This document shows, one piece after another, positions 12,546 through 20,202 of a stretch of DNA of 64,000 nucleotides. A program made the translations under genes and the position numbers. The notes beneath the pieces were generated by a model. That model had not been told where the DNA came from and did no database searches. It worked only from the letters and a program-made list of their open reading frames with translations. Source of the stretch: Azospirillum sp. SYSU D00513. GTDB lineage: Bacteria > Pseudomonadota > Alphaproteobacteria > Azospirillales > Azospirillaceae. The stretch is from contig NZ_JAFIQV010000014.1 in NCBI RefSeq assembly GCF_017356015.1, positions 62,001 through 126,000 on the forward strand, written 5' to 3'. Position 1 is the first letter of the stretch, and each line of letters starts with the position of its first letter.

Positions 12546-13313
12546 ATGACCGATCTCAACGGCGCCGTCGCCGCCCTGCTGTCCGCGCGCAAGGGAGAGG
12601 GGCGTCCGGCCGCCCTGCCCGAAGGAAGCGTTCCCCAGAGCTGGGAGGAGGCCTACGCCATCCAGGACGAGGTCGCCCGGCGGCTCGGCCCGGTGAAGGG
12701 CTGGAAGGTCGGCGCCGTGACGCCGGAGGCCGAACCCTTCCGTGGCGCCATCCACGCGGAGACCATCTTCGAGGGCGAGACCACCCTGACCGCCACGACC
12801 TTCATCGGGCCGGGCTTCAACGTGATCGGGGTGGAGGCGGAGCTGTGCTACCGCTTCGCCCGGGACCTGCCGCCGCGCGAGACGCCCTACACGGAGGAGG
12901 AGGTCGCCGCCGCCATTGGTTCGGTGCACGCGGCGATCGAGGCCGTGGACACCCGCTACCGGGACTGGAATGGCACCGACCGGCTGAGCCAGGTGGCCGA
13001 CCAGATGAACCATGGCGTGCTGGTGGTGGGGGAGGGGCGCCCGGACTGGGCCGCCATCGACCCGCCCAACCTTCCCGTCACGCTGCGGATCGACGGAGAG
13101 CCGGCGGCGGAGGGAATCGGCGGCAACTCCGCCGGCCATCCCATGCGGATGCTCGTCTGGATGGCGAACGTCGGCGCCCACAGCCTTGGGGGCCTGCGCG
13201 CCGGTACCCTTGTCACGACGGGATCCACGACCGGGACCATCTTCGTCGAACCGGGCTGCCGGGTTGAGGCCCACTTTCCCGACGTGGGCACGGCGGTTCT
13301 GCAACTGGTTTGA
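12546..13313 (+). CDS. 2-keto-4-pentenoate hydratase-like enzyme (FAH superfamily)
   Basis: This cytoplasmic protein of 255 residues starts at the ATG at 12546, behind GAGGAGCC. The pattern GWKVGAVTPEAE..., GVEAELCYRFARDLPP and GSTTGTIFVEPGC matches the MhpD/HpaH/fumarylacetoacetase superfamily. These enzymes add water to 2-oxo-4-enoic acids or act on related 2-oxo acids using a divalent metal held by acidic residues (the GVEAE glutamates). It follows the lacI-type regulator closely, so it belongs to the same regulated set. The true substrate is unknown. The absence of ring-cleavage genes argues against classical meta-cleavage. Confidence 0.85.
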   Translation: MTDLNGAVAALLSARKGEGRPAALPEGSVPQSWEEAYAIQDEVARRLGPVKGWKVGAVTPEAEPFRGAIHAETIFEGETTLTATTFIGPGFNVIGVEAELCYRFARDLPPRETPYTEEEVAAAIGSVHAAIEAVDTRYRDWNGTDRLSQVADQMNHGVLVVGEGRPDWAAIDPPNLPVTLRIDGEPAAEGIGGNSAGHPMRMLVWMANVGAHSLGGLRAGTLVTTGSTTGTIFVEPGCRVEAHFPDVGTAVLQLV

Positions 13314-13347
13314 TGCGCCGACGATCCCTGGAGCCGATCTTTGGGGC

Positions 13348-13376
13348 TTGCCAATTTAGAACGATCTAATTACCGT
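13348..13376 (+). promoter_or_regulatory. Promoter of the transporter operon with operator O2 in its spacer
   Basis: TTGCCA (13348-13353) and TACCGT (13371-13376) form a -35/-10 pair with a 17-bp spacer. The spacer holds the near-palindrome TTAGAACGATCTAA (13356-13369), which is CG-centred and matches the lacI-proximal operator in 11 of 14 positions. Repressor bound here would exclude RNA polymerase. The -10 is weak, so the promoter call is tentative while the operator is well supported. Confidence 0.65.
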
Positions 13377-13403
13377 TCCGAACGACGTGCATAGTTCGCG
13401 CAA

Positions 13404-13423
13404 CGAACATTTCGAGATGTTCG
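13404..13423. promoter_or_regulatory. Second CG-centred palindrome, possible auxiliary operator
   Basis: CGAACATTTCGAGATGTTCG is a 20-bp palindrome with a single mismatched pair and a central CG. It lies 51 bp downstream of O2, centre to centre, about five helical turns. It differs in sequence from O1 and O2, so it is either a weaker looping site or the target of another regulator. It precedes the permease start by about 60 bp. Confidence 0.5.
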
Positions 13424-13481
13424 GGATGTGGGCCGGACCGCGCGGCCATGGGCGAGGGACCCGGAAGGGAGGAGGGGCATC

Positions 13482-14153
13482 TTGGACTACACCTTTCAAT
13501 TCGGGCCCGTTTTCGCCTCGGCCGACATGCTGCTGGACGGGGCGCTGCTGACCATCCGCCTGTCCGCGATGGCGATGGTGATCGGCCTCGTGGTCGGCGT
13601 GCTCTGCGCGTTGGGCAAGACCTCCGGCCCGCGCCCGGTGCGCTGGCTGATCAACGCCTACATCGAGATCGTGCGCAACACGCCTTTCCTGGTGCAGATC
13701 TTCCTGATCTTCTTCGGGCTGCCGGCGGCGGGCATCCGGCTCTCGCCGGACATGGCGGCGCTGGTCGCCATGGTGTTCAACGTCGGTGCCTACGCCGCCG
13801 AGATCATCCGCGCCGGCATTGAATCGATCCAGAAGGGACAGATCGAGGCCGGCATGGCGCTGGGCATGAAGCCCTTGCAGGTGTTCCGCTACATCGTGCT
13901 GAAGCCGGCCCTGCGCACGGTCTACCCGGCGCTGACCAGCCAATTCATCCTGCTGATGCTCAGCTCCAGCGTGGTCTCCGCCATTTCGGCGGAAGAGCTG
14001 ACCTCCATCGCCAACAACATCCAGTCCCAGACCTTCCGGGCCTTCGAGGTCTACATCGTGGTGACGGGGCTGTACCTGCTGCTGTCGCTGATGTTCTCGG
14101 CGGTCTTCGCGGGCATCTACCGCCTGGCCTTCGCCTACGCAACCGACCGCTGA
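13482..14153 (+). CDS. Polar amino acid-type ABC transporter permease 1
   Basis: This 223-residue membrane protein starts from a TTG at 13482 behind a strong GGGAGGAGGGG ribosome site (about 13468-13477). It has five or so membrane segments and the EAA-type loop EAGMALGMKPLQVFRYIVLKPALR of the His/Glu/Arg/opine permease family (HisM/GlnP type). With the second permease, binding protein and ATPase that follow, it makes a complete importer. The next permease begins 23 bp after its stop. Confidence 0.92.
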   Translation: MDYTFQFGPVFASADMLLDGALLTIRLSAMAMVIGLVVGVLCALGKTSGPRPVRWLINAYIEIVRNTPFLVQIFLIFFGLPAAGIRLSPDMAALVAMVFNVGAYAAEIIRAGIESIQKGQIEAGMALGMKPLQVFRYIVLKPALRTVYPALTSQFILLMLSSSVVSAISAEELTSIANNIQSQTFRAFEVYIVVTGLYLLLSLMFSAVFAGIYRLAFAYATDR

Positions 14154-14176
14154 CCGCGCTGAGACGGAGCCACGCC

Positions 14177-14830
14177 ATGATCCGCCCCTTCGGCTTCAAC
14201 GAATTCCTCTTCATCCTCAGCGCCGTGCAATGGACGCTGGCCCTGTCGCTGATCGCCTTCATCGGCGGGTCCATCGGCGGGCTGATCGTCTCTCTCGGGC
14301 GCACCTCGCCGGTAAAGGGCCTGCGGATCGCCTCCACGGCCTACATCCAGGTCTTCCAGGGCACGCCGCTGCTGATGCAGCTCTTCCTCGTGTTCTTCGG
14401 CGCCACGGTGCTGGGCTTCAACGTCAACCCCTGGATCGCCGCGGCACTCGGCCTGACGCTGAACGCCAGCGCCTTCCTGGGCGAGATCTGGCGCGGCTGC
14501 ATCCAGGCCGTGCCGAAGGGCCAGTCGGAGGCCGCCATGGCGCTGGGCCTGCGCTACATGGGGCGCATGCGCTACATCGTGCTGCCGCAGGCGCTGAAGA
14601 TCGCCGTGCCGCCGACCGTGGGCTTCCTGGTCCAGCTCATCAAGAGCACGTCGCTGGCCGCGATCATCGGCTTCACCGAGCTGACCCGCGCCGGCCAGAT
14701 CATCAACAACGCGACCTTCAAGCCTTTCCTGGTCTTCGCGATCGTCGCGGCGCTCTATTTCATCCTGTGCTGGCCGCTGTCGCTTCTCAGCGCCCGGCTC
14801 GAACGACGCTACGCCGCACCGGCACGGTGA
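14177..14830 (+). CDS. Polar amino acid-type ABC transporter permease 2
   Basis: This 217-residue inner-membrane protein has membrane segments and the coupling loop EAAMALGLRYMGRMRYIVLPQALK (about residues 115-138), followed by VGFLVQLIKSTSLAAIIGFTEL, classic for the HisMQ/GlnP family. It would form a heterodimeric channel with the preceding permease. The binding-protein gene follows after about 59 bp. Confidence 0.93.
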   Translation: MIRPFGFNEFLFILSAVQWTLALSLIAFIGGSIGGLIVSLGRTSPVKGLRIASTAYIQVFQGTPLLMQLFLVFFGATVLGFNVNPWIAAALGLTLNASAFLGEIWRGCIQAVPKGQSEAAMALGLRYMGRMRYIVLPQALKIAVPPTVGFLVQLIKSTSLAAIIGFTELTRAGQIINNATFKPFLVFAIVAALYFILCWPLSLLSARLERRYAAPAR

Positions 14831-14889
14831 GGCACCAACCGGCATTGCCGGCCGGAATCCCCGGCCGGCGCACCAGGAGAGGACAGATC

Positions 14890-15690
14890 ATGAAGCGCAC
14901 CTTCATCCGCACCGTCGCCGCCGGCCTGCTGGCCGCCGCCACGCTTGGCACCGCCGTCCAGACGGCCGCCGCCCAGACGGTCGACCAGATCAAGCAGAAG
15001 GGCAAGCTGACCGTCGGCATGCTGGTGGACTTCCCGCCCTTCGGCATCATGAACACCGACAACCAGCCGGACGGCTACGACGCCGATGTCGCCAAGCTGA
15101 TGGGCAAGCACATGGGCGTGCCGGTGGAAATCGTGCCGGTCACCGGCCCGAACCGCATCCCCTACCTGCAGACCAACAAGGTGGACGTGCTGGTCGCCTC
15201 GCTCGGCATCACGCCGGAGCGCGCCAAGCAGGTGCAGTTCTCCGCCCCCTACGCCGCCATCGAGATCGGCCTGCTGGCCCCCGCCTCGACCGCGATCAAG
15301 GACGCGGAAGCCATGAAGGGCAAGCGCATCGGCGTGACCCGTGCCAGCACCCAGGACACGGCCGTGACCGCCGTCGCCCCGCAGGGCACGCAAATCATGC
15401 GCTTCGACGACGACGCGAGCGCCGTTCAGGCCCTGCTGTCCCAGCAGGTGGACGCCATCGGCGTCAGCAACGTCGTGGCCCAGGAGATCAAGAAGCTCGC
15501 ACCCGGCGCCGGCTACGAGACCAAGATGGTCTTCCGCCGCCAGCCGAACGCCATAGCGCTGCGCCCCGGCCAGGACGAGTTGCTGGCCTGGACCAACGGC
15601 TTCGTCGAAACCGTGAAGAAGAACGGCGAGCTGGAGGCCATCCACCAGAAGTGGCTCGGCACCGGCCTGCCCGACCTGTCGGCTCCCTGA
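14890..15690 (+). CDS. ABC transporter substrate-binding protein, amino acid type
   Basis: The protein is 266 residues from the ATG at 14890, which follows a GGAGAGGAC ribosome site; the frame is open further upstream but runs through the permease gene. Residues 1-28 form a Sec signal ending AAAQ. The mature protein is a family 3 solute-binding protein, with KGKLTVGMLVDFPPFG, the GYDADVAKLM motif and GKRIGVTRASTQD. It acts in the periplasm and hands ligand to the two permeases. The ligand cannot be read from the sequence. Confidence 0.93.
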   Translation: MKRTFIRTVAAGLLAAATLGTAVQTAAAQTVDQIKQKGKLTVGMLVDFPPFGIMNTDNQPDGYDADVAKLMGKHMGVPVEIVPVTGPNRIPYLQTNKVDVLVASLGITPERAKQVQFSAPYAAIEIGLLAPASTAIKDAEAMKGKRIGVTRASTQDTAVTAVAPQGTQIMRFDDDASAVQALLSQQVDAIGVSNVVAQEIKKLAPGAGYETKMVFRRQPNAIALRPGQDELLAWTNGFVETVKKNGELEAIHQKWLGTGLPDLSAP

Positions 15691-15738
15691 TTCCGTCCCA
15701 AACCAGCCCGACCGCCTTGAAAGACCCGGAGAGACCCA

Positions 15739-16527
15739 ATGCAGGTGCCGCCCGACATCGCGGACCATCCCGTCCCGCACCGTGTGACCGACCAGGTCAT
15801 CATCCAGATGCAGGGCGTCCAGAAGTTCTACGGCGACTTCCATGTGCTGAAGAACATCAACCTGGAAGTCCGCAAGGGTGAGCGCATCGTCGTGTGCGGC
15901 CCCTCCGGGTCAGGCAAGTCCACCATGATCCGCTGCATCAATCAGCTCGAGACGCACAAGTCCGGCCGGATCGTGGTGGACGGGGTCGAGCTGGACCCCG
16001 GCATGCGCAACATCGACTTGGTGCGGCGCGAGGTCGGGATGGTGTTCCAGCAGTTCAACCTGTTTCCGCACCTGACGGTCCTGCAGAATTGCATGCTGGC
16101 GCCGATGAAGGTGCGCGGCATCGCGAAGAAGGACGCCGAGCAGACGGCCATGCGCTTCCTGGAGCGGGTGCGCATCCCCGACCAGGCCGGCAAGTATCCG
16201 GGCCAGCTCTCCGGCGGGCAGCAGCAGCGCGTCGCCATCGCGCGGGCGCTCTGCATGAGCCCGAAGATCATGCTGTTCGACGAGCCGACCTCGGCGCTCG
16301 ACCCGGAGATGGTCAAGGAGGTGCTCGACACCATGATCGGGCTGGCCGAGGACGGCATGACCATGATCTGCGTGACGCACGAGATGGGCTTCGCCCGCAG
16401 CGTCGCCGACCGCGTCATCTTCATGGACCGCGGCGAGATCGTCGAGGAGGCCGCACCCGAGACCTTCTTCTCCGCCCCGAAGTCGGAGCGCACCCGCAAC
16501 TTCCTGGGCCAGATCCTCTCGCACTGA
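15739..16527 (+). CDS. ABC transporter ATPase, polar amino acid type
   Basis: This 262-residue ATPase has Walker [10 protein letters not shown], the Q-loop [13 protein letters not shown], the signature [15 protein letters not shown], Walker [13 protein letters not shown] and the H-loop VTHEMGFAR. It is of the GlnQ/HisP type and powers the importer. An N-terminal extension of about 20 residues precedes the nucleotide-binding fold. It lies 48 bp after the binding-protein gene in the same operon. Confidence 0.95.
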   Translation: MQVPPDIADHPVPHRVTDQVIIQMQGVQKFYGDFHVLKNINLEVRKGERIVVCGPSGSGKSTMIRCINQLETHKSGRIVVDGVELDPGMRNIDLVRREVGMVFQQFNLFPHLTVLQNCMLAPMKVRGIAKKDAEQTAMRFLERVRIPDQAGKYPGQLSGGQQQRVAIARALCMSPKIMLFDEPTSALDPEMVKEVLDTMIGLAEDGMTMICVTHEMGFARSVADRVIFMDRGEIVEEAAPETFFSAPKSERTRNFLGQILSH

Positions 16528-16578
16528 CCCGTTCGGCACCCTGAAAAGACAAGCCAGAGACACCGGAGGACCGCCCTC

Positions 16579-17517
16579 ATGAAGACCGAAATCATCCTGG
16601 TCGAACCCATGATGTCCGCCATCGAGGCGGCCCTGGACGAGGCCTACACCGTGCACCGGCTGGCCCAGGCGCCCGACTGCGCCGCCCTGCTGGCCGAGGT
16701 GGGGCCGCGCGTGCGCGCCATCGTCACCGGGGGCGGCACGGGGGCGAGCCGGGAACTGGTGGAGGCGCTGCCGAATCTCGGCATCATCGGCATCAACGGC
16801 GTCGGCACCGACGCGGTTGACCTGGAGCACGCCCGCTCGCGCAACGTCCGGGTCACCAACACGCCCGACGTGCTGACGGAGGACGTGGCCGACCTCGCCA
16901 TCGGTCTGATGATCGCCACCTCCCGCATGCTGGCGATGGGCGACCGCTTCGTGCGCGCCGGGCGCTGGGGCAAGGACAAGATGCCGCTCGCCCGCAAGAT
17001 CTCCGGCAAGCGGCTGGGCATCTTCGGGCTTGGCCGAATCGGCCGCGCCATCGCCGAGCGCGCGCAGGGCTTCGGCATGGAAATCTCCTACCACAACCGC
17101 CGCCCGGTCGAAGGCGCCCCCTGGAGCTATGTGGGCAGCCTGGAGGAGCTGGCGCGGGGCTGCGACATCCTGATCGTCTCGACCACCGGCGGGGCCGGCA
17201 CCCGCAACATGGTCGGGCGGGCCGTGCTCGACGCGCTGGGACCCGACGGCATCCTGGTCAACGTGGCGCGCGGCACCGTCGTGGACGAGCCGGAACTGGT
17301 CGCCGCCCTGACCGAGGGGCGGATCGGCGGCGCCGGGCTCGACGTCTTCGCGGACGAGCCGAAGGTGCCGGAGGCGCTGTTCGCGCTGGACAACGTCGTC
17401 CTCCAGCCGCACGTCGCCAGCGCCACGGTGGAGACGCGCATGGACATGGGCAACCTCGTGCTCGCCAACCTCAAGGCCTTCTTCGCCGGCGAGCCGCTGC
17501 CGACGGCGGTGGTGTGA
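16579..17517 (+). CDS. D-2-hydroxyacid dehydrogenase (glyoxylate/hydroxypyruvate reductase type)
   Basis: This is a 312-residue NAD(P)H-dependent enzyme. The Rossmann motif GIFGLGRIGRAIAERAQGFG, the catalytic Arg in VNVARGTVVDE, the Glu in the DVFADEP region and the His in LQPHVAS make up the full D-isomer-specific 2-hydroxyacid dehydrogenase set. It probably interconverts a 2-oxo acid and a D-2-hydroxy acid derived from the imported compound. It sits between the ATPase gene and a HAD hydrolase gene whose start is 4 bp after its stop. Confidence 0.92.
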   Translation: MKTEIILVEPMMSAIEAALDEAYTVHRLAQAPDCAALLAEVGPRVRAIVTGGGTGASRELVEALPNLGIIGINGVGTDAVDLEHARSRNVRVTNTPDVLTEDVADLAIGLMIATSRMLAMGDRFVRAGRWGKDKMPLARKISGKRLGIFGLGRIGRAIAERAQGFGMEISYHNRRPVEGAPWSYVGSLEELARGCDILIVSTTGGAGTRNMVGRAVLDALGPDGILVNVARGTVVDEPELVAALTEGRIGGAGLDVFADEPKVPEALFALDNVVLQPHVASATVETRMDMGNLVLANLKAFFAGEPLPTAVV

Positions 17518-17521
17518 CGCG

Positions 17522-18178
17522 ATGACGCTGCCCTGCGACGCGATCTTCTTCGACTTCGACGGCGTCATCGTCGATTCCGCGATCCTGAAGCTGGAAGCCT
17601 TCGTCGAGATCTACCGCCCCCACGGGGAGGCGGTGACCAAGGCGGTGCGCGACTACCAGCTCGCGCATGGCGGCGTCTCCCGCATCCCGAAGTTCCGCTA
17701 CTTCGAGGAGGTGCTGCTCGGCAACCCGCCGGACGAGGCGCGCATCGCCGAACTGGCGACGCGCTACGAGGAGATGGTGGTGGAGCAGGTGGTGCGGACC
17801 CCGGCCATTGCCGGGGCCGAGGCCTTCCTTGAGCGCTTCTCCAACGAGTTGCCGATGTTCGTCGTCTCCGGCACGCCGGAGGAGGAGCTGCGGCGCATCG
17901 TGGACCGGCGCGGCCTGACCCGTCATTTCCGCGCCGTGCGCGGCGCGCCGAAGGTGAAGGAGGTCATCGTCGCCGAACTGCTGGAGGCGCACGGCCTGAC
18001 CGCGTCGCGCTGCGTCTTCGTCGGCGACGCCACCACCGACTTCGACGCGGCGGCCCATCACGCCATGCCCTTCGTGGGCGTCGTGGCCGAGGGCGTGGAG
18101 AACCTGTTCCCGGAGGGGACGGTGCTGATCACCGACCTGCGGGAGCTGGAACGGGGGATCAGTGAGGCGCTGGGTTGA
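17522..18178 (+). CDS. HAD-superfamily phosphatase
   Basis: This 218-residue protein has the HAD motifs in order: FFDFDGVIVDS (motif I, nucleophile Asp), VVSGTP (motif II), the Lys in APKVKE (motif III) and VFVGDATTDFDAA (motif IV), with a helical cap between I and II. It belongs to the phosphoglycolate phosphatase-like group. It is the last gene of the LacI-linked operon and starts 4 bp after the dehydrogenase. A phosphorylated intermediate is implied but not identified. Confidence 0.88.
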   Translation: MTLPCDAIFFDFDGVIVDSAILKLEAFVEIYRPHGEAVTKAVRDYQLAHGGVSRIPKFRYFEEVLLGNPPDEARIAELATRYEEMVVEQVVRTPAIAGAEAFLERFSNELPMFVVSGTPEEELRRIVDRRGLTRHFRAVRGAPKVKEVIVAELLEAHGLTASRCVFVGDATTDFDAAAHHAMPFVGVVAEGVENLFPEGTVLITDLRELERGISEALG

Positions 18179-18273
18179 GTTTTTTCGTAATTCGACAGTG
18201 ATGGCGCCTCTTACGGCCGCCGTTTAGGCCCGTTAACAAGTGACGTCCACCCCTCCGTCATCCCCGCGAAAGC

Positions 18274-18683
18274 GCATAGGCGCTAACTTTGAGGGTTGAT
18301 CGACCAAATCAAGGTTCCGACCACCTTCCACCGTCATCCCCGCGGACGCGCTATAGGGTGTACATATCTCTGGATCATCTTTCTCATAGAAAACAGCCAC
18401 TTAACCGTCACCCCCGCGAAAGCGGGGGTCCAGGACGTTTCCACAGCATTCGTTCTGCGGACTCCTGGATCCCCGCTTTCGCGGGGATGACGGAAAAGCG
18501 ATTGTCTTTCAACACGTTACCGCTTAGCGAGATAAGTACACTCCATAGCGCGGACGCGGGGATCCAGAGTTTCCAAAGGGTTCGCTACGGGAAGGACTGG
18601 ATTCCCGCTTTCGCGGGAATGACGAGGAGGGAGGTTGCAGGCTTCGGCAAAACGGGCCGATGTACAAAAGTTAGCGCCTATGC
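18274..18683. mobile_element. Outer miniature transposable element A (410 bp)
   Basis: The element is bounded by perfect 17-bp terminal inverted repeats, GCATAGGCGCTAACTTT at 18274-18290 and its complement at 18667-18683. It is flanked by an 8-bp near-duplication (GCGAAAGC at 18266-18273, GCGACAGC at 18684-18691; one mismatch). It carries no transposase and no credible gene, so it is a MITE-like passenger. Its target was the loop of a REP hairpin. The parental insertion-sequence family cannot be named from the ends alone. Confidence 0.8.
18350..18549. mobile_element. Inner miniature transposable element B (200 bp), nested in A
   Basis: Imperfect terminal repeats (18350-18370 and 18529-18549, 18 of 21 positions matching; left end begins GCTATAGGGTGTAC) are flanked by an exact 8-bp duplication GCGGACGC at 18342-18349 and 18550-18557. 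Removing B and one duplication rebuilds the REP palindrome CCCCGCGGACGCGGGG. B itself contains a REP doublet (18405-18493). It therefore inserted into a REP loop that lies within element A. Confidence 0.82.
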
Positions 18684-18751
18684 GCGACAGCGGGGATGAC
18701 GTTCAAGTGGTGGCCCACGTTAACAGCCGCTGCGACGCTGACTTCTTTCAG

Positions 18752-20101
18752 TCAGCCCTCGAACTCCACCGGCTCGCCCCGCAGATACGTCTTCGTCACC
18801 GACCGGTCGTCACCCAGCGTCAGCAGGATGAACAGCTCCTCCTCCAGGTCGCCGCGCACGGTGTCCATGCGGTGGGCCATGGCGGGGGTGGCGCGGGCGT
18901 CGAGCACCACGAGGTCGGCGTAGCAGCCGGGCTCCAGTGTGCCGATCTCCGCGTCCAGCCCGAGGGCTTCGGCGTTGGCGCGGGTCATCTGGTGGAAGGC
19001 GGTCAGGGCCGGCAGGTTCTGGCGGCGGAGCTGGAGGACCTTATAGGCCTCGGCCACCGTGCGCAGCATGGAATAGCTGGTGCCGCCGCCGACGTCGGTG
19101 GCGAGGCCGACGCGCACCGGGGCTTCGCGGCGGCGCAGCCGGGCGAGGTCGAACAGGCCGGAGCCGATGAAGAGGTTGGAGGTCGGGCAGAAGACCGCGA
19201 CGGAGCGGCTTTCCGACAGCCGGTCCAGCTCCTCGTCGGACAGGTGGATGCAATGGCCGAACAGGGAGTTCGGGCCGAGCAGGCCGAAGCGGTCGTAGAC
19301 GTCCGTGTAGTCGCGCGCGTCCGGGAAGAGGGTCCGGACATAGGCGATCTCGTCCAGGTTCTCCGACAGGTGGGTCTGCATGTAGGCGTCGGGATGCTCC
19401 CGCATCAGGGCGCCGGCGGCCTCGAGTTGCGCCTCGGTCGAGGTGATGGCAAAGCGCGGCGTGACGGCGTAGCGCAGCCGGTCGCGGCCGTGCCAGCGTT
19501 CGATCAGCGCCTTGCTGTCGTCGTATCCCTTCTGCGCCGTGTCGCGCAGCGCGTTGGGCGCGTTGCGGTCCATCATAACCTTGCCCGCGATAATGCAGGC
19601 GCCGCGCCGCTCCGACTCCGCGAAAAGCGCGTCGGCCGACTGCGGGTGAACGCTGCCGTAAGCGACGGCGGTCGTCGTCCCGTTGCGCAGAAGCTCGTCC
19701 AGGAAGAAGCGGGCGCCGGCCGCGGAATGCTCCGGGTCAGCGTATTTCTGCTCCTCGATGAAGGTGTAGCGTTCCAGCCAGTCGAGGAGCTGCGTGCCGT
19801 AGGAGGCGATGACCTGCGTCTGCGGCATGTGGATGTGCAGGTCGATGAAACCCGGCATGACGATGCGGTCCGGGTGATGGTCCACCGTTGTGCCCGGCGG
19901 CAGGCCGGGCAGGATCTCTTCGGCGGGGCCGGCCGCCGCGATGCGCCCGTCCGCGACATGCACGACGCCGTCGGCGATGTAGCGGTAGCTGTCCCGGTCG
20001 CCGGGTCCGGCGGGCTCCCGCAGGAAGGTCAGGAGGCGGCCGCGGATCGCGCGGCTGCGGGAGGTGGCTTCGGCCGCGGGGCCGCTGTCGCGCTGGGTCA
20101 T
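18752..20101 (-). CDS. guaD: Guanine deaminase
   Basis: This 449-residue amidohydrolase converts guanine to xanthine. It has the metal-binding FIDLHIHMPQTQ motif that is characteristic of guanine deaminases, then TQTHLSENLDEI, FGHCIHLSDEE and ATDVGGGTSYSMLRT. The ATG at 20099-20101 was chosen because the open frame beyond it is GC-rich read-through into the next gene. Its product feeds xanthine dehydrogenase encoded nearby. It follows the M20 peptidase gene by about 100 bp on the same strand. Confidence 0.95.
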   Translation of the reverse strand: MTQRDSGPAAEATSRSRAIRGRLLTFLREPAGPGDRDSYRYIADGVVHVADGRIAAAGPAEEILPGLPPGTTVDHHPDRIVMPGFIDLHIHMPQTQVIASYGTQLLDWLERYTFIEEQKYADPEHSAAGARFFLDELLRNGTTTAVAYGSVHPQSADALFAESERRGACIIAGKVMMDRNAPNALRDTAQKGYDDSKALIERWHGRDRLRYAVTPRFAITSTEAQLEAAGALMREHPDAYMQTHLSENLDEIAYVRTLFPDARDYTDVYDRFGLLGPNSLFGHCIHLSDEELDRLSESRSVAVFCPTSNLFIGSGLFDLARLRRREAPVRVGLATDVGGGTSYSMLRTVAEAYKVLQLRRQNLPALTAFHQMTRANAEALGLDAEIGTLEPGCYADLVVLDARATPAMAHRMDTVRGDLEEELFILLTLGDDRSVTKTYLRGEPVEFEG

Positions 20102-20202
20102 GGTGCTGGGAAATCCTGTCGGAACATCCGGACACGGTAAAGGGGCGGGCGGCGCAAAGCCAGCCCGCGCCCAGTGTCCATAACGCTTTCCGCCTTGCCC
20201 GG

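Larger units (their letters stand above)
18255..18701. repeat. REP palindrome split by a nested element
   Basis: The left half GTCATCCCCGCGAAAGC (18257-18273) and the right half GCGACAGCGGGGATGAC (18684-18700) are the two arms of one REP palindrome pushed 410 bp apart by the inserted element A. Joined, they restore a hairpin with a GAAA/GACA loop. Further complete REP units lie inside, at about 18405-18433, 18462-18493 and 18598-18623. No gene is visible in this 570-bp gap. Confidence 0.8.

Noticed and set aside
18255-18701. A CRISPR array, because similar GC-rich units recur.
   Set aside because: The units alternate in orientation, vary in spacing and are explained by REP palindromes and two nested insertions. 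There are no uniform spacers and no cas genes.
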